A DNA stretch of 64,000 bases, from positions 434,001 through 498,000 of the forward strand of contig NZ_RCWT01000009.1 of the NCBI RefSeq assembly GCF_003688595.1, read 5' to 3'. This document shows, one piece after another, positions 7,915-14,801 of this stretch. Below the pieces are notes generated by a model, which worked only from the letters and a program-made list of their open reading frames with translations, did no database searches and was not told the origin of the DNA. Each line of letters starts with the position of its first letter. The first letter of the stretch is position 1. The position numbers and the translations under genes were made by a program. The DNA is from Sphingomonas sp. PP-F2F-G114-C0414. Lineage in GTDB: Bacteria; Pseudomonadota; Alphaproteobacteria; Sphingomonadales; Sphingomonadaceae.

Positions 7915-8649
7915 TCACGCAGCAAGGCGCTCGACCAGCCGCAGCACAGGCGGGCTGAAGCCGAGCGGACCGACCAGCACGTTGGTCACGATGAGCACGC
8001 CGCCGCCCCAATAATAGGCCGGATGTATCTTCCCGCGCACGCGCAGATCGCAGATCATCCCTGCGATGACGAACACTGCCATCGACGCGAACACCGCAAG
8101 CGGCGCGAACCTGCCCAACTGCGGCATCGGCAGGAGCCGCCCGAGCGCTGGCGACATGACCAGGATCGTCCCGCACAGCATCAGGCGCTTGTGCCACGCA
8201 GCCTGCTTGCGCAGCGCGATCGCCGAGGCGGTGAGAATGCCGAAGCCGATCACCCCGAGCACGTCGAGCACCAGGAAAATGCCCGGTGGAAAGAACGGCG
8301 GCACGCGCTGCTGCTGGATCGCCATGACGGTGGTGAGTATGCCAAGCACGACCATCGTCACCGCGATACCCGCGCCGAGCACCCCCAGCTGGCGATGGCG
8401 CGTGATGGAACCGCGCACGATCAGCCAGTTCTGGACGACGTAAAGTATGATCCATGATAGAAAAGCGGCGGCGTGCACATGGACTTGGAGGGGTAATGCA
8501 AAGAACGTCCAGTGCATTCGCGCGGCGTTCACCGTGAAACCTAGGATCACCGTCGCCGCGATCGCTATCGCCATGCCGAGGAAGAAGCGTCGCTCGCTGG
8601 CGAAAGCGTTTCGTGGCGTGCCTGCCAAAGTGTTTGCCGTCGCCATCAT
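7915..8649 (-). CDS. Seven-transmembrane protein of unknown function
   Basis: A 244-residue protein not assigned to a named family with certainty. It has seven predicted membrane helices, starting near residues 22-40, 50-75, 90-113, 122-145, 152-170, 180-200 and 215-235. Histidines cluster at the second helix (QVHVHAAAFLSW) and another lies at the fifth (AWHKRLML), which could bind haem or metal as in DUF2306 or cytochrome b561-like proteins; this is only a resemblance. It is monocistronic by spacing, with ssrA converging from the other side. A second ATG one codon in is equally possible as start. Confidence 0.75.
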   Translation of the reverse strand: MMATANTLAGTPRNAFASERRFFLGMAIAIAATVILGFTVNAARMHWTFFALPLQVHVHAAAFLSWIILYVVQNWLIVRGSITRHRQLGVLGAGIAVTMVVLGILTTVMAIQQQRVPPFFPPGIFLVLDVLGVIGFGILTASAIALRKQAAWHKRLMLCGTILVMSPALGRLLPMPQLGRFAPLAVFASMAVFVIAGMICDLRVRGKIHPAYYWGGGVLIVTNVLVGPLGFSPPVLRLVERLAA

Positions 8650-8765
8650 ACCGCCCCCACGAGTCGATGCTCAGGGGGCGGAGGGTGATCCCAATTATCG
8701 TCCGCGGCAACGACTATCGTCGGCGGCGCGTACCGAGGCCAGTAACCGCGACATCGTTATCAGGT

Positions 8766-9164
8766 CTATGCGCGCACTGTCTGTCCGTGCTGGAGCATCT
8801 GGCTGAGCTGCGCCTTCGTATAGGGCTTTTGCAGAAACTGCGCGGCCGCGGGGAGGGCGGATGACGCACCGTTGTCGGCGCCCGACGTGACCAGGATCGC
8901 GATGTCGGGACGTTGCGCGTGGACCGCGTGCGCGAGGTCGATGCCGTTTAGAGCTCCCGGCATGCGGACATCGGTGAACAAGGCGGCGATATCGGGTCGT
9001 TCCTTGAGCTTGACCAGAGCGTCGGCCGCATTGGTCGCTTCGACGACTTCGTAGCCTGCATCCTCCAGCGCGAGGTTGGAATGGACACGGACGAGCGCGT
9101 CGTCGTCGACGATTAGTATTACAGATTTGCGAATGGCGTTCATACCGGTTCGAACTTCCGGCAT
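8766..9164 (-). CDS. Stand-alone response regulator receiver domain
   Basis: A receiver domain of 132 residues with no output domain. Acidic residues at 20-22 (IVDDD), the phospho-acceptor Asp65 (FTDVRMPG), the Thr/Ser switch (LVTSGAD) and Lys113 (LQKPY) are all present. Such CheY-like single domains act by protein contact, often within phosphorelays. I preferred ATG 9164 because GGAG lies five bases upstream; the internal ATG at 9143 and longer starts are possible. No histidine kinase gene is nearby, so its partner is unknown. Confidence 0.85.
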   Translation of the reverse strand: MPEVRTGMNAIRKSVILIVDDDALVRVHSNLALEDAGYEVVEATNAADALVKLKERPDIAALFTDVRMPGALNGIDLAHAVHAQRPDIAILVTSGADNGASSALPAAAQFLQKPYTKAQLSQMLQHGQTVRA

Positions 9165-9225
9165 GCCGCTCCGTTCCGACATTAATCGCCTTATCGGACC
9201 ATAACGCGGCAAAGCGAGCCTGATA

Positions 9226-9254
9226 TGAGAAAGGGGCCCGGTTTCCCGAGCCCC
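9226..9254 (-). terminator. Intrinsic terminator after pnp
   Basis: On the minus strand GGGGCTCGG, loop GAAA, CCGGGCCCC forms a strong hairpin followed by TTTCTC. It lies about 30 bases after the pnp stop and probably ends the translation operon. Confidence 0.75.
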
Positions 9255-9283
9255 TCCATCAATTGCCGTTAGGCGGCAAAGGC

Positions 9284-11716
9284 TTAGTCGCGATCGCCGG
9301 TCAGGAATGCTGGAGCGAACTCCGGCGCCTTGTCACCGTCGGTGCGTGCAGCACGCTCGCCGCCGCCGTTGCCGCCGCCGTCGCGACGCGGACCACGGCC
9401 ACCGCCGTTGCCACCTGCGTCACGGCCACCGTCGCCGTCACGGCGCGGGCCACGCGAGCCACGATCACCGCCGCCGCCTTCGCCGCGTGGACCACGACCG
9501 CCGCCATCACGACCGCCGCCGCCGTTGCCAGCATCACGACCGCCATCGCCATCACGACGCGGACCGCGCGGACCACGGTCACCACCCTCACGGGGCTCAC
9601 GAGCAGGACGCGTGTCCTCCAGCTCTTCGCCGGTCGTCTGGTCGACGACACGCATCGACAGGCGAACCTTGCCGCGCGGGTCGATCTCGAGAACCTTGAC
9701 CTTGACCTCCTGGCCTTCGGTCAGGGCGTCAGACACCTTCTCGACGCGCTCGTTCTTGATTTCGGACACGTGGACGAGACCGTCCTTGCCACCCATGAAG
9801 TTCACGAACGCCCCGAAATCGACCAGGTTGACGACCTTGCCGTCATAAACCTTGCCGACTTCGGCTTCCTCGACGAGGCCCTTGATCCACTTGATCGCGG
9901 CTTCGATCTGCGCGGGGTCGGACGACGACACCTTGATGACGCCCTCGTCGTCGATGTCGACCTTGGCGCCGGTCTGCGCGACGATCTCGCGGATCACCTT
10001 GCCGCCGGTGCCGATGACTTCACGGATCTTCGACTTGTCGATCTGGAAGCTTTCGATGCGCGGTGCGTGTGCCGACAGTTCCTCACGGGTGTGGTCGAGC
10101 GCCTTTGCCATCTCGCCCAGGATGTGCGCGCGGCCCTCCTTGGCCTGCGCCAGCGCCTTGCCCATGATTTCTTCGGTGATGCCGGCGATCTTGATGTCCA
10201 TCTGCATCGTGGTGATGCCCTCGGACGTGCCAGCAACCTTGAAGTCCATGTCGCCGAGGTGATCCTCGTCGCCGAGGATGTCCGACAGAACCGCGAAGTT
10301 CTTGCCCTCGAGGATCAGGCCCATCGCGATGCCCGATACCGGACGCTTCAACGGAACGCCCGCATCCATCATGCTCAGCGAACCACCGCAGACCGTCGCC
10401 ATCGACGACGAGCCATTGCTCTCCGTGATGTCCGACAGGACGCGGATCGTGTACGGGAACTCTTCCTTGGTCGGCAGCACCGGATGCAGCGCGCGCCATG
10501 CGAGCTTGCCGTGACCGACTTCGCGACGACCCGGCGCACCGAAGCGACCGACTTCACCGACCGAGTATGGCGGGAAGTTGTAGTGCAGCATGAAGTTTTC
10601 GTAGCTGAGGCCGTTCAGACCATCGATCATCTGCTCCGCATCGCGCGTACCGAGCGTGGTGGTGCAGATCGACTGCGTCTCGCCGCGCGTGAACAGGGCC
10701 GAGCCGTGCGTACGCGGGAGGAAATGCACCATCGCCTCGATCGGACGGATCTGCGTGGTGGTGCGGCCGTCGATGCGGGTGCCGTCCTTGAGGATGGCGC
10801 CGCGGACGATCTCCGCCTCCAGCTTCTTCATCAGCTTGCCGGCTGCCATCTGGTCCTGCGGGGATGCATCGGCGAACGCCGTCTTGCCCTTCGCACGCGC
10901 GGCATTCAGCAGGTCGGAACGCTTGGACTTGTCGGTCACCTTGTAGGCGGCCGCGATGTCCTTGCCGATCAGCTTCTTCAGCTTGTCCTTGGCGGTCGAC
11001 AGGTCGGCCTGCTCGGCCATTTCCCAAGGATCCTTGGCAGCCTTCTCGGCCAGATCGATGATCAGGTTCGCGGCTTCGCGGCACGCCTTGTGTGCGAACT
11101 GCACGGCGCCGAGCATGATCTCCTCCGAAAGCTCCTTGGCTTCCGATTCGACCATCATCACGGCCTGGCCGGTGGCGGCGACGACGAGGTCGAGATCGCC
11201 GGCCTTGGCTTCTTCCAGTGTCGGGTTGAGGATGTACGCGCCATCGACGTAACCGACGCGTGCCGCGCCGATCGGGCCCATGAACGGCACGCCCGAGATC
11301 GTCAGCGCTGCCGACGCCGCGACCATCGCGAGGACGTCCGGCTCGTTCTCGCCGTCATACGACAGAACCTGGCAGATCACGTTGATTTCGTTGTAGAAAC
11401 CCTCTGGGAAGAGGGGACGGATCGGGCGATCGATGAGACGGCTGGTCAGCGTCTCCTTTTCGGTCGCGCCGCGCTCACGCTTGAAGAAGCCGCCGGGGAT
11501 GCGGCCGCTCGCGGAGAACTTCTCCTGGTAATGGACGGTGAGCGGGAAGAAATCCTGCCCTTCCTTGACGGTCCGTGCAGCCGTCACGGCGCACAGAACG
11601 ACGGTCTCGCCGAGGGTGGCGAGCACTGCGCCGTTTGCCTGGCGCGCAACGCGGCCGGTCTCGAGCGTCAGCGTCTTGCCGCCCCACTGGGCGCTTACGG
11701 TCTTGGTATCGAACAT
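9284..11716 (-). CDS. pnp: Polynucleotide phosphorylase with RG-rich C-terminal tail
   Basis: 810 residues; PNPase is usually about 700-715. It has two RNase PH domains joined by a helical linker, a KH domain ([15 protein letters not shown], about 555-610) and an S1 domain ([20 protein letters not shown], about 620-690). The enzyme degrades RNA 3' to 5' by phosphorolysis. After the S1 domain comes a tail of roughly 100 residues rich in Gly, Arg and Asp, with repeated units such as [14 protein letters not shown], ending [12 protein letters not shown]. The tail is probably disordered and RNA-binding. It follows rpsO, as in many proteobacteria, with a terminator and a palindromic repeat in the gap. 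Confidence 0.97.
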   Translation of the reverse strand: MFDTKTVSAQWGGKTLTLETGRVARQANGAVLATLGETVVLCAVTAARTVKEGQDFFPLTVHYQEKFSASGRIPGGFFKRERGATEKETLTSRLIDRPIRPLFPEGFYNEINVICQVLSYDGENEPDVLAMVAASAALTISGVPFMGPIGAARVGYVDGAYILNPTLEEAKAGDLDLVVAATGQAVMMVESEAKELSEEIMLGAVQFAHKACREAANLIIDLAEKAAKDPWEMAEQADLSTAKDKLKKLIGKDIAAAYKVTDKSKRSDLLNAARAKGKTAFADASPQDQMAAGKLMKKLEAEIVRGAILKDGTRIDGRTTTQIRPIEAMVHFLPRTHGSALFTRGETQSICTTTLGTRDAEQMIDGLNGLSYENFMLHYNFPPYSVGEVGRFGAPGRREVGHGKLAWRALHPVLPTKEEFPYTIRVLSDITESNGSSSMATVCGGSLSMMDAGVPLKRPVSGIAMGLILEGKNFAVLSDILGDEDHLGDMDFKVAGTSEGITTMQMDIKIAGITEEIMGKALAQAKEGRAHILGEMAKALDHTREELSAHAPRIESFQIDKSKIREVIGTGGKVIREIVAQTGAKVDIDDEGVIKVSSSDPAQIEAAIKWIKGLVEEAEVGKVYDGKVVNLVDFGAFVNFMGGKDGLVHVSEIKNERVEKVSDALTEGQEVKVKVLEIDPRGKVRLSMRVVDQTTGEELEDTRPAREPREGGDRGPRGPRRDGDGGRDAGNGGGGRDGGGRGPRGEGGGGDRGSRGPRRDGDGGRDAGGNGGGRGPRRDGGGNGGGERAARTDGDKAPEFAPAFLTGDRD

Positions 11717-11840
11717 TCTTTTTCCTTCACTCCGGTCGCCAGATGCGAACGGGGCCTATGTGCGGGCTTAGCCGGCCCGCGGCGGTGTGGGATGAATTGT
11801 CATCCCGGAAGGGGTGGCCGAATTGCCGCCCCTCCAGTTC

Positions 11841-11897
11841 CTTGTTCCCCCGCGAAGGCGGGGGCCCAGTCTGGACTCCCGCCTTCGCGGGAGAACA
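11841..11897. repeat. Palindromic repeat, family 2
   Basis: TTCCCCCGCGAAGGCGGGGG and CTCCCGCCTTCGCGGGAGAA surround CCCAGTCTGG. It lies in the rpsO-pnp gap of the translation operon, next to the rpsO terminator. Confidence 0.9.
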
Positions 11898-11908
11898 ACC
11901 CTATATAC

Positions 11909-11936
11909 GAAAACGGCCCCCCGAGGGGAGCCGTTC
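11909..11936 (-). terminator. Intrinsic terminator after rpsO
   Basis: On the minus strand ACGGCTCCCC, loop TCGG, GGGGCCGT then TTTT. It lies just past the rpsO stop. Read-through would be needed for pnp unless pnp has its own promoter. Confidence 0.8.
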
Positions 11937-11939
11937 GTG

Positions 11940-12209
11940 TTACTTGCGGAGGCCGAGCTTCGCGATCAGATCCAGATAGCGCTGGCCATCCTTGTGACGG
12001 AGATAATCCAGCAGCGTCCGGCGCTTGTTGACCATCATGAGAAGACCACGACGCGAGTGGTTGTCCTTCTTGTGGCCCTTGAAATGCTCGGTCAGGTTCT
12101 TGATGCGCTCGGTCAGGATCGCGACCTGGACTTCCGGCGAACCGGTGTCACCCTCGGCGCGCGAATGCTCCTTGACGAGCTCGGTCTTGCGTTCAGCGGT
12201 AATCGTCAT
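11940..12209 (-). CDS. rpsO: Small ribosomal subunit protein uS15
   Basis: An 89-residue S15, exactly family length. Diagnostic blocks are [33 protein letters not shown] and [12 protein letters not shown]. It binds 16S rRNA helices 20-22 and is an early assembly protein of the 30S platform. It lies 18 bases after truB in the minus-strand operon. In other bacteria S15 represses its own mRNA through a leader structure; no such structure was worked out here. Confidence 0.97.
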   Translation of the reverse strand: MTITAERKTELVKEHSRAEGDTGSPEVQVAILTERIKNLTEHFKGHKKDNHSRRGLLMMVNKRRTLLDYLRHKDGQRYLDLIAKLGLRK

Positions 12210-12227
12210 GAATTCATGTCCTCGACA

Positions 12228-13253
12228 TCACAGATTGAAACCGCGAACGACCCGGACGTCTCCGTCCTCGACCTCGACCAGCGCGACCGGGACAGCGTCC
12301 AGTTCGGCAAAGTATTGGCCATCGTCTGCGGCGATCCCGGCCAAGATACGCCCCTGTCGGAGCGCCCCTGCCTGGTCGGGGGTGAGGGAGAGAGCCGGGA
12401 TGTCGTCCAGCGCCACCCTCAAGGGCAGAAGTACATCTTCAAGCGCGTTGCCTCTAGCGAGTTCGTCCAGTTTGTCCAGCGATATCGCGGACGTGAGGTC
12501 GAACGGACCGGCTTTGGTGCGGCGCAGCATGGTGACGTGGCCGACGGTGCCGAGGGCGATTGCGATGTCTCGCGCGAGGGAGCGGATGTAGGTGCCCTTC
12601 GACACATGCGTGGTGAGCGTGACCTCCTCGAGGGGGGCGTGGGGCAGGGCGACCTCCGGCAATTCCTCCCCGGCACGGGGAGGGGGACCGCCGTCCGCTT
12701 GGACGGGGGTGGAGGGGGGCGCGCCACCCGCGGAACGCTTGCGGAAGCCCCCCTCCACCAGCTGCGCTGGTCCCCCTCCCCGTACCGGGGAGGATAGCGA
12801 ATGAATCGTCACATTCCGGCTCGCGAGCACCACCTCATGCCCAGCCCGTGCCAAGTCATAAGCCCGCTCCCCATCCACCTTCAGCGCAGAATACGCAGGC
12901 GGCACCTGCGAGATCGGCCCGGTAAACTGCGCAAGCACAGCCTCCACCGCAGCGAGAGTCGGCCGCACATCGGACGTAGCGATGCTCACACCCTCGGCAT
13001 CCAACGTATCCGTCTGAACCCCGAACATTACCGTGAAATCATAGATCTTGTCGCTATCGAGCATCCGCCCGGTCAGCTTCGTAGCCTCGCCGACGGCGAT
13101 CGGCAGAACGCCGGTAGCCAGCGGGTCGAGCGTCCCCCCGTGGCCCACCTTGAATTTCCCATACCCGCCGCCGCGCAAGGCACGCTTCACCGCCGACACC
13201 CCCTGCGTCGAGCCAAGCCCCAGCGGCTTGTCGAGAATGATCCAGCCATGCAT
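12228..13253 (-). CDS. truB: tRNA pseudouridine55 synthase with in-frame repeat insertion
   Basis: 341 residues against about 300 normally. TruB isomerises U55 in the tRNA T-loop. The catalytic Asp43 is in GGTLDPLATGVL, and KGTYIRSLARD follows the insertion. Residues about 153-197 are encoded by a palindromic repeat (12665-12794) and read as a Pro/Gly/Arg-rich stretch including SSPVRGGGPAQL and GGPPPRAGEE, between the strand RNVTIHSL and EVTLTTHVSKGTYIR. The frame is open throughout, so the enzyme likely tolerates a surface loop. It is followed by rpsO after 18 bases; a family 3 repeat and tdk lie upstream. Confidence 0.95.
   Translation of the reverse strand: MHGWIILDKPLGLGSTQGVSAVKRALRGGGYGKFKVGHGGTLDPLATGVLPIAVGEATKLTGRMLDSDKIYDFTVMFGVQTDTLDAEGVSIATSDVRPTLAAVEAVLAQFTGPISQVPPAYSALKVDGERAYDLARAGHEVVLASRNVTIHSLSSPVRGGGPAQLVEGGFRKRSAGGAPPSTPVQADGGPPPRAGEELPEVALPHAPLEEVTLTTHVSKGTYIRSLARDIAIALGTVGHVTMLRRTKAGPFDLTSAISLDKLDELARGNALEDVLLPLRVALDDIPALSLTPDQAGALRQGRILAGIAADDGQYFAELDAVPVALVEVEDGDVRVVRGFNL
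12665..12794. repeat. Palindromic repeat, family 4-like, inside truB
   Basis: CCTCCCCGGCACGGGGAGGG and CCCTCCCCGTACCGGGGAGG are inverted palindromic ends. Inside them GGGGGTGGAGGGGGGC and its inverted partner GCCCCCCTCCACC form a second pair of arms. It shares the layout of family 4 but not its exact core sequence. Confidence 0.85.
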
Positions 13254-13303
13254 GCGTATAAGTCCTAGAGCTTAGTTGAAGCGGGAGCGGTCCCCACTCA
13301 CTC

Positions 13304-13387
13304 CGTCATCCTGACGAAAGTCAGGACCCAGAGCCACAAAAGACGGTGTCCGGTACCCTGGGTCCTGACTTTCGTCAGGATGACGGG
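13304..13387. repeat. Palindromic repeat, family 3 (GTCATCCTGACGAAAGTCAGG type)
   Basis: CGTCATCCTGACGAAAGTCA is mirrored by TGACTTTCGTCAGGATGACG, with GGACCCAG / CTGGGTCC next inside. The loop is about 25 bases. It lies between truB and tdk. Copies are at 24421 and 53819. Confidence 0.92.
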
Positions 13388-13397
13388 AGTGGGGGCG

Positions 13398-13973
13398 TTA
13401 CGCCAACGCCTCGGTAAAATGCCGCCGACACAGCGCGACATAGCGGTCGTTCCCGCCAATCTCGGTCTGCTGCCCCTCGGCAATCGCCCGCCCGTTCCCG
13501 TCGACCCGCAGGTTCATCGTAGCCTTGCGCCCACACATGCAGACCGACTTGATCTCCACCAGCGAGTCCGCCAGCGCCAGCAACCGCGCCGACCCCGGAA
13601 ACAGCGCCCCCTGAAAATCAGTCCGCAACCCGTACGCCAGCACCGGTATCCCCACGACGTCGCAGATATGCGCAAGCTGATCGACCTGCGCAGACGTCAG
13701 AAACTGCGCCTCATCCACCAGCACGCAGGAGATCGCCTCCTCGCCGTGCTGCCGAACCACGCAAGCCCCAATATCCGTCCCCGCATCGAACGCGATCGCC
13801 GGCGCTTCCAGCCCGATCCGGGACGTGATCGTCCCCGCCGCGAACCGATCGTCGATCGCCGCGGTAAACAGCATCGTCCGCATCCCCCGCTCACGATAGT
13901 TGAAGTCCGCCTGCAACAGGTTCGTCGACTTCCCCGCGTTCATCGACGCGTAGTAGAAATACAGCTTGGCCAT
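13398..13973 (-). CDS. tdk: Thymidine kinase
   Basis: A type II thymidine kinase of 191 residues that phosphorylates thymidine to dTMP in the salvage pathway. Walker A is at residues 9-16 (ASMNAGKS), the DEAQF motif with the catalytic Glu is near 87-91, and zinc cysteines are in CMCGRKA and LCRRHF near the C-terminus. ATG 13973 was preferred to an in-frame TTG three codons earlier. It lies between rbfA and truB on the same strand, an unusual guest in the nusA-infB-rbfA-truB series. It is flanked by repeats on both sides, which suggests later insertion. Confidence 0.95.
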   Translation of the reverse strand: MAKLYFYYASMNAGKSTNLLQADFNYRERGMRTMLFTAAIDDRFAAGTITSRIGLEAPAIAFDAGTDIGACVVRQHGEEAISCVLVDEAQFLTSAQVDQLAHICDVVGIPVLAYGLRTDFQGALFPGSARLLALADSLVEIKSVCMCGRKATMNLRVDGNGRAIAEGQQTEIGGNDRYVALCRRHFTEALA

Positions 13974-14293
13974 TGGGGGCAAAGAGCGGGAAGGCGGGCG
14001 GATGTCCAGGGGCGTTTGTCACGCGCTACCCCACACCCGTTCGTCCCGAGTAGCTGCTGAGCTTGTCGAAGCGGCATATCGAAGGACAGGTTGGCGCGCG
14101 GAACATGTGCTTCGATACGAGCCCTCGATACGCTTCTGCGAAGCTACTCGGTCTCTACTCAGCACGAACGGAAAGGAGGGCGGGACGCGAGGAGCGGGAG
14201 GGGCAGGGAACCTTGATGGGGCGGACGAGGCATTGCAATCGACCCGCGATCAACCTGACTCGCTGCAACTGGGGTACTAAACTGCCTCCAGTA
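13974..14293. other. Gap between tdk and rbfA
   Basis: No gene seen. The gap is largely occupied by a degenerate inverted repeat (14037-14171); the remaining bases show no clear promoter or terminator. Confidence 0.5.
14037..14171. repeat. Degenerate inverted repeat, family 6 (single copy here)
   Basis: The outer arms are CCGTTCGT (14037) and ACGAACGG (14164). Inside them GAGTAGCTGCTGAGCTTGTC and fragments of CTTCGATACGAGCCCTCGAT, GAAGCTACTCGG are imperfect inverted matches. It resembles the GTTCGTCCTGAGCTTGTCGAAG-type repeats known from several proteobacterial genomes. Confidence 0.6.
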
Positions 14294-14683
14294 TCAATCT
14301 TCCGCCAGATCCCGCGCAACATGCGGATCCCGCAACAACTGGTCGATGTGCGTGCCCTCGTCGAAGCTTTCGTCCGCGAGGAACTTGAGTTTCGCCGCAT
14401 ACCGCATCTGCACCCGGTTCGCGACTTCGCGCTGGAGGTAGGCGGTGTTGGTGCGGAGCGCCTTCAGTACCTTTTCCTCGTCCTTGCCGAGCAACGGCTT
14501 CACGAAGACGGTGGCGTGGCGGAGGTCGGGGGACATGCGGACTTCGGTGATCGTCACAAGATGCTTTTCGAGCACCGGATCGTGGACGTCGCCGCGCGCG
14601 AGGATGTCGGACAGCGCGTGACGCGCCTGTTCGCCGACTCGCAAGGAGCGGACGGCTTTTGCTTCTGGGGTATCGGTCTTCAT
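14294..14683 (-). CDS. rbfA: Ribosome-binding factor A
   Basis: A 129-residue RbfA with the single KH-like fold. [16 protein letters not shown] starts helix 1, [19 protein letters not shown] is the central strand pair, and [18 protein letters not shown] precedes the acidic end. RbfA helps mature the 5' end of 16S rRNA and the 30S decoding region, and matters in the cold. It lies downstream of infB as in most bacteria, separated by a family 5 palindromic repeat. Confidence 0.95.
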   Translation of the reverse strand: MKTDTPEAKAVRSLRVGEQARHALSDILARGDVHDPVLEKHLVTITEVRMSPDLRHATVFVKPLLGKDEEKVLKALRTNTAYLQREVANRVQMRYAAKLKFLADESFDEGTHIDQLLRDPHVARDLAED

Positions 14684-14696
14684 TCTTCTAACTCCC

Positions 14697-14793
14697 TCGC
14701 CCCTCCGGGGAGAGGGTGGGGGTGAGGGGCGGCCACGAACGCTGTCGCGCGGTACCGCCCCTCACCCAACCCTCTCCCCGCAGGGGAGAGGGC
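14697..14793. repeat. Palindromic repeat, family 5
   Basis: CTCGCCCCTCCGGGGAGAGG and CCTCTCCCCGCAGGGGAGAG are palindromic ends. GGTGAGGGGCGG and CCGCCCCTCACC form a second inverted pair around a short loop. It fills the infB-rbfA gap. Confidence 0.9.
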
Positions 14794-14801
14794 TTTCGGC
14801 C

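Noticed and set aside
9263..12031. Open frame of 922 codons antisense to pnp and rpsO
   Set aside because: A shadow of PNPase codon use, rich in Ala/Thr runs from the Gly-rich tail; no domain recognisable.
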